Assembly (NCBI GenBank): GCA_004000035.1
Contig: RJAE01000007.1
Span: 62,001-126,000, forward strand
DNA: 64,000 nucleotides
Origin: Arthrobacter sulfonylureivorans
Lineage (GTDB): Bacteria > Actinomycetota > Actinomycetes > Actinomycetales > Micrococcaceae
Reading direction: 5' to 3'
Below are positions 56,849-64,000 of this stretch, piece by piece; position 1 is the first letter of the stretch; every line of letters begins with the position of its first letter. The notes under the pieces are model-generated. The model ran no database searches and was not told the origin of the DNA. It saw nothing but the letters and a program-made list of their open reading frames with translations. Both the position numbers and the translations under genes were made by a program.

Positions 56849-57652
56849 CTAGATGAACTGGCGGCCGCCGTCGACCACCATGGTTTGTCCGGAGATGTAG
56901 GAGCTGTCCGGCCCGGCCAGGAACAGCGCCGCGCCCACAATGTCCTCGGGCTGGCTGGCGCGCTTGAGCGCGCCGCGGTCCACGCCATAGTTCTCGGCGT
57001 TCTCCATCAGCCCGTAGCTGGCCTCGGTGAGGGTAAAGCCCGGCGCGATCGCGTTGACGGTGATGTTGCGCCGGCCCAGTTCCTTGGCCAGCACCCGGGT
57101 CATCGCCACCACGCCGCCCTTGGACGCAACGTAATGCAGCCACTGCTCCGAGCCGGAGTAGATGGTGGCGGAGGACAGGTTGATGACGCGGCCGCCGTCG
57201 GGCAGGTACGGGCTCGCGGCACGGGTCACCAGCCACGGACCCTTGAGGTTCACGTTCATGACCAGGTCCCATTCGGCCGGGTCGATCTCCTCGAACGGAG
57301 TGCGGGTCACCGTGGCGTAAATGGCGGCGTTATTAAGCACGACGTCGATGCTCCCCTGCCCGAAGTCGGCGCACCTTTGGGCGAGGGCCTCGGTGGAGGC
57401 GACGTCGGTGACGTCGGCTTCGAAGGCCTCGGCATCCGCTCCGGCTTCGCGGACCAGCGCCGCGGTCTTCTCGGCGCCGGCCAGGTTGGTGTCGGCCGCC
57501 GCCACCCGGTAGCCGCGGGACGCGAAGCCCAAGGCGAAGGCCCGGCCGAGTCCGCCGGCGGCGCCGGTGATCAGCACCGTCCGGGTGCCGGATCCCGCGG
57601 TGGGGTTCCCGCCGTCGGGAGTGGCTGCGGGGTCCAGTGGAGGCTGTGTCAT
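56849..57652 (-). CDS. creG: SDR family alcohol dehydrogenase, CreG-like
   Basis: A 267-aa short-chain dehydrogenase/reductase. The cofactor motif is VLITGAAGGLGRAF with NNAAIYA, and the catalytic Ser-Tyr-Lys are in INLSSATIYSG and WLHYVASKGG. The end TMVVDGGRQFI is standard. Aspartate in AAADTN at the end of beta-2 suggests NAD. In the cre pathway the alcohol dehydrogenase converts 4-hydroxybenzyl alcohol to the aldehyde. It lies 25 bases upstream of the ferredoxin gene. Confidence 0.88.
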   Translation of the reverse strand: MTQPPLDPAATPDGGNPTAGSGTRTVLITGAAGGLGRAFALGFASRGYRVAAADTNLAGAEKTAALVREAGADAEAFEADVTDVASTEALAQRCADFGQGSIDVVLNNAAIYATVTRTPFEEIDPAEWDLVMNVNLKGPWLVTRAASPYLPDGGRVINLSSATIYSGSEQWLHYVASKGGVVAMTRVLAKELGRRNITVNAIAPGFTLTEASYGLMENAENYGVDRGALKRASQPEDIVGAALFLAGPDSSYISGQTMVVDGGRQFI

Positions 57653-57745
57653 GGTCTAACTTTCGTGTTGGGATGTGCCGGGCCGGGGCCCCGAGAAGGG
57701 GCTCGCCCCGACCCGGCACTGGGAGCGCCTTAGTGGCGCCGGTGC

Positions 57746-59614
57746 TCAGACGTGGCTGTGGCTGTGCGCACCGGGGCCGGCGACGGCCGGTTCGGCTTCA
57801 GCGTCCAGGATCTGTACGGTTCCCTTGGTGCCGTCCACCCGCAGCCGCTGGCCGGTCTTGATGGTGGTGGACCCGGAGCCCGTGCCGGTCACCGCCGGCA
57901 GCCCGTATTCGCGGCAGACAATCGCGGCGTGGCTCATCATGCCGCCAATGTCCGTGACGGTGGCCTTGATCTTGCCGAAGATCGGCCCCCAGGACGGCGC
58001 GGTCACCGTGGCCACCAGGATCTCGCCCTGCTGCACCTCGGCGAGCTGGTCGGAATCATGGATCACCCGCGCATAGCCTTCCACCACGCCCGGGGACGCG
58101 GCCATGCCGCGCAGCCCACCGCCTTCGACTTCCTCGCCTGCGCCCAGCCACTGCTGGACCTGCTCGGTGGTGATGCCCCAGAGCATCCGGGTGAACGGTT
58201 CGGTGATGATTTCCGGCGGGGTGTTCAGCGCCGGCGCCGGACGCGCGGTCTTGAGCGCGTTCACGATTCCGCGGCGGCGTTCGATTTCCTCCGGCCAGTA
58301 GGTGGGGCCGATCGGTTCGGCGCCGACACCCCAGCCGGTGACCAGGTCGAAGAGCGCGTCGCGGACCTCGTTGCGGTTCAGGTACAGCAGGTCTTCCGGC
58401 TCGGTCCAGAAGCCCTCGGCGTGCATCATCCGGGAGAGCTCGCGGATCTTGCGCCAGAACACGCCCATGGTCCAGTGCTCAATGTAGAAGTTGTGGTTCT
58501 CCACGTACGGATACGCGGTGGCGGCCAGCTGGCGCTTCGCGTCGAACACCGTCTGGTTTTCACCCTCGAGCAGGTCGCGGTATTCCTCCACGATCCGCTC
58601 CTTCTCCGCCACCAGCTCTGCGACCGGGCGCATGATGTTCTGGCCTTCGTCCAGCCGGCGGATGTAGTCGGCGATGTAGCCCAGCGGAATTTCCTGGTGC
58701 TCGTTCCAGTACTTGTCGTGCCCGTAGAAACCGTTGCCCACGGTGAAGTTGAACCACGGGTCCTTGGCCTCCTCGTACCGGGCGATCCAGCGCTCGCCGC
58801 CCGCCGAGGCGCGGACCGAGGCCAAGGTGGCATCGACGTCGTCGGTGTTGGCGAAGGCGGACTGGAGGCCCAGCTCCACCGCCAGCTTGGCCAGGTGCTT
58901 GAGCTCGTCGTCCGGGCGGAACAATTCCATGTCCACGCCCTGGACCATGGTGGCGATCGACTGGTCCGGGACGTTCGGGAACACTTCCTTGCAGAAGTTG
59001 AAGAAGTCCAGGTAGGCGATGTAGCCCAGGTTCAGGAACTCGAAGTGGTACTGCCAGTTCTGGTAGGCCAGCTGGATGAGCCGGTCGTAGTTCTCCAGCA
59101 GCACCTCGGAGCCGTCCATCGCCTTGCCCGTGGTGATGTCGTCCATCGGCACCATGTCCGGCAGCTTCTTGAAGGAGAGGGTCTCCATCTCGTCGATGGT
59201 GCCGCGGACCTTCACGTGCCACTGCTTGAGCAGTTCCTCCCAGTTCTGGAAGTAGTGGCCCACCCGCTGCTCGAACTCTGGGACGCGGGCGGCAATCTGG
59301 TCCTCCGGAACCGGGATCGGGGACATGTACAGGTAGCCCAGGTGCACGCGGAACTCGATGCCGTTGGCGTTGGGGATCATCAGGTGCCGGGCGTTGTACT
59401 GGCCCAGGCACTTGACCGCGAACTCACCGCCGATGGTCTCGAACGGCTTGAAGACGGTGGGCCAGTGCTGGCTGTCGCAGAACCAGAACTTGGCGTCTTC
59501 CTGCTCCTTGAGCTTGTCCTGGAACACCAGATAGTAGGGGTAGATCTTCTCCCAGCCCTCGGCGCCGGCGGGCACCGGCAGTTCGGACGGCTTCGGGAAG
59601 GACTTCATGGACAT
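57746..59614 (-). CDS. creH: PEP-synthase-like swivelling-domain subunit of aryl phosphate synthase, CreH-like
   Basis: A 622-aa protein. The C-terminal part carries the phosphohistidine swivelling domain of PEP-utilising enzymes (DIGGMMSHAAIVCREYG, with the histidine near residue 565). The N-terminal 450 residues are the substrate part (WFCDSQHWPTVFKPFE, YLYMSPIPVPEDQ), related to the large subunit of phenylphosphate synthase. With the ATP-binding subunit encoded upstream it should phosphorylate p-cresol or a related phenol. The tail ends H-S-H-S-H-V. AAAGGA precedes ATG 59614. Confidence 0.85.
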   Translation of the reverse strand: MSMKSFPKPSELPVPAGAEGWEKIYPYYLVFQDKLKEQEDAKFWFCDSQHWPTVFKPFETIGGEFAVKCLGQYNARHLMIPNANGIEFRVHLGYLYMSPIPVPEDQIAARVPEFEQRVGHYFQNWEELLKQWHVKVRGTIDEMETLSFKKLPDMVPMDDITTGKAMDGSEVLLENYDRLIQLAYQNWQYHFEFLNLGYIAYLDFFNFCKEVFPNVPDQSIATMVQGVDMELFRPDDELKHLAKLAVELGLQSAFANTDDVDATLASVRASAGGERWIARYEEAKDPWFNFTVGNGFYGHDKYWNEHQEIPLGYIADYIRRLDEGQNIMRPVAELVAEKERIVEEYRDLLEGENQTVFDAKRQLAATAYPYVENHNFYIEHWTMGVFWRKIRELSRMMHAEGFWTEPEDLLYLNRNEVRDALFDLVTGWGVGAEPIGPTYWPEEIERRRGIVNALKTARPAPALNTPPEIITEPFTRMLWGITTEQVQQWLGAGEEVEGGGLRGMAASPGVVEGYARVIHDSDQLAEVQQGEILVATVTAPSWGPIFGKIKATVTDIGGMMSHAAIVCREYGLPAVTGTGSGSTTIKTGQRLRVDGTKGTVQILDAEAEPAVAGPGAHSHSHV

Positions 59615-59730
59615 TGCGGTCCTTTCGGTGGAGGGCTCTGCATTGAGCCTTCAGTGGGCGGTTCGGTGGAACGGTGGAACCTTGCTGGTGACGCAGTGGA
59701 AACGGTGGAACGGGTGGTGCAGTGGAACGA

Positions 59731-60921
59731 TCAGATGGAGGCTTTCGTCAGCGAGGCGGTGATGCTGCCCAGGCTGAAGCCTGATGTGCCGGAGGCGGGG
59801 TTGCCGGAGTCCGGGTTCCCGGACGCGGAGTTTTCGGGGGTGTCCGGGGCCTTGGTCGAGGGGATGCCGGCACCGAGCACCGATGCGTAGCCGCCGGTAC
59901 CCGGCGTTGCCGCGGGGGCAGCGGATTTCTTGGTGGAGTGAACGGTTTCCGGGCGGGACTGCAGCAGCAGCAGGTTTTCGCCGTCGGGCAGGTCGCGGTC
60001 CAGCGCCCACTCGATGTCCTGCGGGCACTTGTAGTGCTTCTCCGCCCGCTTGGCCATCTGTGCGACGGCCTTCAGTTCGTCGTCGGTCAGGCAGCGGCGG
60101 GAGCGCCGTTCGGCATCAACTTCCCGTTCGACCAGGCCGCGGGCTGAGGCATCCGGCACCAGTTCTGCATGCTTGTCGCCCACGTGTTCCGAGACCGAGA
60201 CCAGCGTGACCTTGTCCAGCACAATGTTGTCCGGCGTGACCTGCCCGGAGACCACCATCTCGCCGACCCCGTAGGACGCGTCAATGGTGATCTTGGAGCG
60301 GTCCCCGTTGGCCGGATCCAGCGTCATCGCGACGCCGGAAACCTTGGCATTGACCATCTTCTGCACCACCACGGCCATGGACAGGCCTTCGTCCGGGATC
60401 TTGTTCTTCAGCCGGTAGATGATGGCGCGGGAGGTGTACAGCGACGCCCAGCAGCTGCGGATGTGCTCGCCCACGGCAGCGAATCCCTCCAGCCACAGGT
60501 AAGTGTCCTGCTGGCCCGCGAAAGATGCGTCCGGCAGGTCCTCGGCGGTGGCGGAGGAACGGACTGCCACCGGCACCGGCGCGTCGAAGCGGGACATCAG
60601 GTCCTCGTACGCCTCGATCGTCTGGGTGCGCATGTCGGCCGGAACCGGCCGGGAGCAAATGTCTTCGCGGATGGCGGCCGACACCGCGTCCACCTGGGCA
60701 ACGTCTTCGGGGTCGAGGCCGGCCAGCAGCTGGTTGATGTGGCCGGTGATGCCGGCTTCCTGCATGAAGCGGTCGAACTGGGCGGTGGTGACCACAAAGC
60801 CCGGGGGCACCGGCATGCCGGCAGAGGTCATGGTGACCAGGGATGCGCCCTTGCCGCCGAGGTTCTCAAGCTTGGGTTCGACGCCGCCGTCGAAAAACTG
60901 GATGAATTCATTGCTGTGCAT
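59731..60921 (-). CDS. creI: PEP/pyruvate-binding ATP-grasp subunit of aryl phosphate synthase, CreI-like
   Basis: A 396-aa protein homologous to the nucleotide-binding N-terminal domain of PEP synthase. The motifs are NLGGKGASLVTMTSAGMPVPPGFV, VAVRSSATAEDLPDASFAGQQ, VSGVAMTLDPANGD and LLLLQSRPET. It lacks the swivelling domain, which is encoded separately by the next gene. This is the same split as phenylphosphate synthase. A Pro/Ser/Gly-rich tail of about 60 residues after QSRPETVHS is unusual. It starts five bases after the P450 stop with GGAGG upstream. Confidence 0.88.
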   Translation of the reverse strand: MHSNEFIQFFDGGVEPKLENLGGKGASLVTMTSAGMPVPPGFVVTTAQFDRFMQEAGITGHINQLLAGLDPEDVAQVDAVSAAIREDICSRPVPADMRTQTIEAYEDLMSRFDAPVPVAVRSSATAEDLPDASFAGQQDTYLWLEGFAAVGEHIRSCWASLYTSRAIIYRLKNKIPDEGLSMAVVVQKMVNAKVSGVAMTLDPANGDRSKITIDASYGVGEMVVSGQVTPDNIVLDKVTLVSVSEHVGDKHAELVPDASARGLVEREVDAERRSRRCLTDDELKAVAQMAKRAEKHYKCPQDIEWALDRDLPDGENLLLLQSRPETVHSTKKSAAPAATPGTGGYASVLGAGIPSTKAPDTPENSASGNPDSGNPASGTSGFSLGSITASLTKASI

Positions 60922-60926
60922 GGTGT

Positions 60927-62201
60927 TCAGGCCTCCCAGCTAACGGGAACGGTTTCGGGGACGCGGAAGGAGATGTTCTCGCGGAACTCGATGCCCTCCG
61001 GGCTCTCCAGCTTCAGGTTGGGTGCCAGCCGCGCCACTTCTTCGAGCGCGATCTTGGCCTGCAGTTTGGCCAGCATGTTGCCCAGGCAGTAGTGGATGCC
61101 GAAGCCGAAGGACAGGTGCTCGCGGGCGTTGCCGCGGGAGATGTCGAATTCCTCGCCCTCCTCGAAGCGGGCGCCGTCGCGGTTGGCGGAGCCCATCAGC
61201 AGCAGCAGCTCGCCGCCCTCCGGGATCTTGACCCCGCCCACTTCGGTGTCCTTGAGCGCCTTCCGGCGCCAGCCGACGATCGAGCCGGAGAAACGCAGCA
61301 CTTCGTCGATGGCGGCCGGAATCTTCTTGGGCTCCTCCACCAGCTGCTGCCACTGTTCCGGGCGGGCCAGCAGCACGCGCAGCGAGTTGGCGATCAGGGT
61401 GGTGGTGGTCTCGTGCCCGGCGAACAGCAAGGAGTACAGGATCGAGGCGATCTCGTGGTCGCTGATCTCCGCGCCGTCCTGCTGGGCCTTGACCAGGTCG
61501 GCGGTCAGGTTGTCGCCGCCTTCTTCATGGGCCACGCGGACCAGGCGCAGGCATTCCTGCCAGTACTCCACCAGGTTGTGGGCGTGCGGGACCTGCTCTT
61601 CGTCGCTCAGGTCGCCCCAGGTCATGGCCGCGCGGGAATCGGACCAGCGCTTGAATGTGTCCACCTGGGAGACGTCGGCGCCGATCAGGGTCAGGATGGT
61701 GACCGTCGGGACGGTGTAGGCCAGGTCTTTGACCAGTTCGCCGCGGTGTTCCGGGCGGGCCAGCATCGCTTCCAGTTGGTCCACCACGTTCTGCCGGATG
61801 AACGGTTCCAGCGCCTTGTAGCGGCGCGGTGTGAAGGCTTTTTGGGCCACGGCACGGATCCGGGTGTGCTCCGGCGGCCGGCGGGCGGACAGTCCCGAGT
61901 AGGCGGTGAAGCCACCCTCTTCCATGATCTTGGTGGCCTGCGGGCCCCGCTTGCGCACGGGAGCCTGGGCGTTCTCGCTGGAGAAGGTTTCCCAGTCGTC
62001 GAAAACCGCCTTGATGTCGTCGTAGCGGGAGACGACGTAGTATCCGACCCGCTCGTCGAACATGACGGGCTGTTCGTTCCGCAGCTCGGCATAGGCCGGG
62101 AACGGGTCCTTCATCTGGAACGGCTCGTAGCCGTGGTGTCCGGCAGGGGCCTGGGCACCGTGGCCAAACGGACAAGCTGCCGTTTCGGTTGAGGATGACA
62201 T
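60927..62201 (-). CDS. creJ: Cytochrome P450, CreJ-like
   Basis: A 424-aa bacterial class I P450. The I-helix is LLFAGHETTTTLIANS, the K-helix E-x-x-R lies in IDEVLRFSG, and the heme ligand is Cys372 in LSFGFGIHYCLGNML. In the cre system the P450 oxidises the methyl group of the phosphorylated alkylphenol and needs the phosphate for recognition. The N-terminus (ACPFGHGAQ) is cytoplasmic. AAGGAG precedes ATG 62201. It is the first gene of the operon, downstream of two palindromes. Confidence 0.92.
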   Translation of the reverse strand: MSSSTETAACPFGHGAQAPAGHHGYEPFQMKDPFPAYAELRNEQPVMFDERVGYYVVSRYDDIKAVFDDWETFSSENAQAPVRKRGPQATKIMEEGGFTAYSGLSARRPPEHTRIRAVAQKAFTPRRYKALEPFIRQNVVDQLEAMLARPEHRGELVKDLAYTVPTVTILTLIGADVSQVDTFKRWSDSRAAMTWGDLSDEEQVPHAHNLVEYWQECLRLVRVAHEEGGDNLTADLVKAQQDGAEISDHEIASILYSLLFAGHETTTTLIANSLRVLLARPEQWQQLVEEPKKIPAAIDEVLRFSGSIVGWRRKALKDTEVGGVKIPEGGELLLLMGSANRDGARFEEGEEFDISRGNAREHLSFGFGIHYCLGNMLAKLQAKIALEEVARLAPNLKLESPEGIEFRENISFRVPETVPVSWEA

Positions 62202-62277
62202 CTGGAACTCCTTGGGGTCGGCTCCCGCGGCAGCCGTTTCCGGCTCCAGCGGGTTGATCTGACTCCAGTGTTGCCTA

Positions 62278-62319
62278 CGTCACCCTGTGACGCACACCTA
62301 CCGCTTCCACTGAGTGGAA
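62278..62319 (-). promoter_or_regulatory. Two 6-3-6 palindromes in the P450 operon promoter
   Basis: CGTCAC-CCT-GTGACG (62278-62292) and TTCCAC-TGA-GTGGAA (62305-62319) have centres 27 bases apart in the 193-base gap between the IclR stop and the P450 start. Both are perfect 15-base palindromes. One or both are likely operators for the adjacent IclR regulator; a CRP-like protein is an alternative for the GTGAC half-sites. No clear -35/-10 pair was fixed. Confidence 0.55.
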
Positions 62320-62394
62320 ACCAAAAGTGCTTCGCGTCTCTTGCCTGCTGGGCCGGACGGGCCCGGGTGATGCGCCGTCATCGCCCCGAGCGGT

Positions 62395-63189
62395 TCAGGT
62401 TTTCCGTGCGGCATGGCTGCCCAACAGCGATTCGAGCGGGATATGCGCGGTGGCCCGCTCAATCTGCGCCGAAACCCCGCGCAGGGCCGGAAGGTGCCGG
62501 GTCATCGTCCCGGCCTGGGAGGTCAGCAGCACCAGCCCCAGGCCGGCACCAATCCTGCCGGTATGGAAGACCGGCACGGCGATGGAGCAGGAGCCCAGCC
62601 GGACTTCCTCCAGCGTGGTGGCATAACCCTGCTCGCGGATCTGGTCCAACTCCTCGGCCAGCCGGCCGGGGACAATGTGGGTGTGGGCCGTGGATCGCTC
62701 CAACTGCCGGTTCAGATACGCGGTGCGGACCCATTCCTCCTCGTACGCCAGGATGACCTTCCCGACGGCGGTGGCGTGCATCGGCAGCCGTCCGCCCACC
62801 CTGGAGGCACGGGGGACGCGCTTGGTGCCGTAGATGCGCTCGATGTAGAGCACCTCGTGGCCCTCCCGGACGGCCAGCTGGGAGGTTTCTCCGGTGAGCG
62901 AGAACAGGTCCTGCACGAACGGCCGCGCGGCATCGCGCAATTGGCGGCCGGCGTTCTGCGCCAGCTCCCACAGGCGAATGCCCAATTGATACCGGCCGTT
63001 GGCGCCGCGGGAGAGGAAGCCCCAGTCCGTCAGTTCGGCAACCAGCCGGTGCGTGGTGCTCAGCGGCAGGCCGGAACCCTCGGCAATCTGGGTCAGGCTC
63101 AGCGCGGTCCGGGATTGTTCAAAAGCTTCAAGGATGGCCAGGACGCGGGACGTGACCGAACGCCCCGACTCGCGGCTGCCGCCGGCCAT
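62395..63189 (-). CDS. IclR family transcriptional regulator of the catabolic operon
   Basis: A 264-aa regulator. The N-terminal winged helix reads VTSRVLAILEAFEQS, LSLTQIAEGSGLPLSTTHRLVAEL, and the effector domain (about 85-260) shows LQ-like PMHATAVGKVILA, GYATTLEEVRLGSCSIAVPVF. IclR proteins control aromatic catabolism as repressors or activators and bind the aromatic ligand. ATG 63189 has GGGAGG just upstream; GTG 63201 has no ribosome-binding site. It lies directly upstream of the P450 operon in the same direction, separated by the palindrome-bearing gap. Confidence 0.92.
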   Translation of the reverse strand: MAGGSRESGRSVTSRVLAILEAFEQSRTALSLTQIAEGSGLPLSTTHRLVAELTDWGFLSRGANGRYQLGIRLWELAQNAGRQLRDAARPFVQDLFSLTGETSQLAVREGHEVLYIERIYGTKRVPRASRVGGRLPMHATAVGKVILAYEEEWVRTAYLNRQLERSTAHTHIVPGRLAEELDQIREQGYATTLEEVRLGSCSIAVPVFHTGRIGAGLGLVLLTSQAGTMTRHLPALRGVSAQIERATAHIPLESLLGSHAARKT

Positions 63190-63296
63190 GCTGCCTCCCA
63201 CGTTCCGCAGGCGGACCCGCGGAGCCGGGCACCGCCGTCGTCATTCCATCCGGGCTCCACCGCCGGCGCCCTGGCGGCAGCCGGCCGACACCGAGT

Positions 63297-63992
63297 CTAG
63301 CGTCCGAGCAGCACCTGGCGCTGAGGCCACAGCGTGGCCGATTCCAGCGCGGACAGCGCCCGGGCCATGGCCTCGGCCTCCTCGGTGAACAGGTGGCCCA
63401 GCACGCGCTGGCTGCAGAGCCGCAAGGCCTGGCCGCGGTCCAGCCCGAACCATTCCATCACCGTGTCCAGGCCGTGCGGGCTGAGCCGCCAGGTCTTGTC
63501 CGCGTCCTTGACGATCGCGTCCTCGATCGAGAGCGCCTCCTTGCGCGAATCATGCCCGTCGATGATCTCCAGGATGCGCGGAATGAGCTCCGCCGTGTGG
63601 CCGGCGCCCTCCAGGATTCCCGCCGCCAGCCGGGCACCTTCCTTCTCGTGCAGCAGCACCAGGTCGGGCCGGCCGCCGCCGGGGGCAATGGCGGAGAGCA
63701 CCTCGTCCGGCGGGATCTGGGACCAGCCGATGTCGTGCAGCATGATCGCCGGAAGCACGACGCCGGCGTCGGCCTCCGGATGTGCGGCCAGCATGGCTTG
63801 GGCCAGGCCGACCGCGTACAGCGTGTGCGCGTCGTTGTCCCGGACGCCCAGGAGCGGTGCGGCCTGCTCCCAGATCAGCGCCAGATGCTCATCCAGCTGC
63901 AGGACTCCGTCCGGTTCGGCGTCGATGGCGGCGGTGACGTCGTGGCCGAACAGGTTTCCGGAAGGCAGCAGCTTGGTCATGCTCCACAGCAT
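63297..63992 (-). CDS. Second HD-domain protein of the catabolic locus
   Basis: A protein of about 231 residues with an HD domain resembling the CreD-like protein of the same locus. The metal ligands are in LPAIMLHDIGWSQIPPDE, LLHEKEGARLAAGIL, IIDGHDSRKEAL and the aspartate in IVKDADKTWRL. The two share the order IIDGHD-SR/TR then VxDADxxWR, so they are paralogues. The start is close to the window edge: ATG 63992 or 63980 are visible, but the frame stays open to the edge, so a start further upstream cannot be excluded. Function may be a second phosphate-removing step or a related substrate. Confidence 0.8.
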   Translation of the reverse strand: MLWSMTKLLPSGNLFGHDVTAAIDAEPDGVLQLDEHLALIWEQAAPLLGVRDNDAHTLYAVGLAQAMLAAHPEADAGVVLPAIMLHDIGWSQIPPDEVLSAIAPGGGRPDLVLLHEKEGARLAAGILEGAGHTAELIPRILEIIDGHDSRKEALSIEDAIVKDADKTWRLSPHGLDTVMEWFGLDRGQALRLCSQRVLGHLFTEEAEAMARALSALESATLWPQRQVLLGR

Positions 63993-64000
63993 GCCGCGCC

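Overview
The window is a high-GC chromosomal segment from an actinobacterium, most likely Arthrobacter or a close relative in the Micrococcaceae. This rests on the GTG/AGGAGG gene starts, the ECF41 sigma factor beside a carboxymuconolactone-decarboxylase-like gene, GTP-dependent PEP carboxykinase, a PASTA penicillin-binding protein, Lhr helicase and YcnI/DUF4232 proteins. No rRNA, replication origin or CRISPR array was seen.

Layout. 0-7.5 kb: the start of pckG (minus strand), tRNA-Arg(ACG), the decarboxylase-like/ECF41 pair, a SixA-like phosphatase, a flavoprotein disulfide reductase, a winged-helix regulator preceded by a likely 32-codon micro-ORF, upp, tadA and tRNA-Ser(CGA). 7.8-16.9 kb: a secreted M28 peptidase, a rhodanese, an unknown 85-aa protein, a PhoPR-like kinase/regulator pair with a frameshifted small membrane gene, and a 963-aa membrane megaenzyme. 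The megaenzyme has two carrier domains and three left-handed-beta-helix transferase modules, so it resembles epsilon-polylysine synthetases but has no adenylation domain. Four clusters of GCTGTGA-like heptamers at 10-11-bp spacing lie upstream of the minus-strand genes here and resemble the PhoP box, which suggests one envelope-related regulon.

17-29.5 kb: a frameshifted small gene, a decarboxylase-like gene lacking cysteines, an MFS exporter, a lipoprotein, an APC-family permease, a sugar porter with a PfkB kinase, small unknown genes, and an autoregulated PadR/HAAS pair with a probable leaderless promoter. 29.8-43.2 kb: penicillin-binding protein, coiled-coil envelope protein, thioesterase, rlmH, a His-rich membrane protein, YcnI, a DUF4232 lipoprotein, lhr and a Nei-type glycosylase. 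43.4-46.3 kb: an IS256-family element inserted into the tip of an IS3-family element.

46.4-52.8 kb: a large polytopic membrane protein, a pseudouridine synthase, a macrodomain protein, a DedA protein and membrane or unknown genes, with two intergenic minisatellites. 52.8-64 kb (minus strand): a catabolic operon whose content and order match the cre (p-cresol) cluster of Corynebacterium glutamicum: aldehyde dehydrogenase, HD phosphohydrolase, ferredoxin reductase, ferredoxin, SDR dehydrogenase, two-subunit PEP-synthase-like aryl phosphate synthase and P450. An IclR regulator and a second HD protein lie upstream, and two 6-3-6 palindromes sit in the promoter gap. The inferred pathway is: phosphorylate the phenol, oxidise the methyl group with the P450, remove the phosphate, then oxidise the alcohol to the acid.
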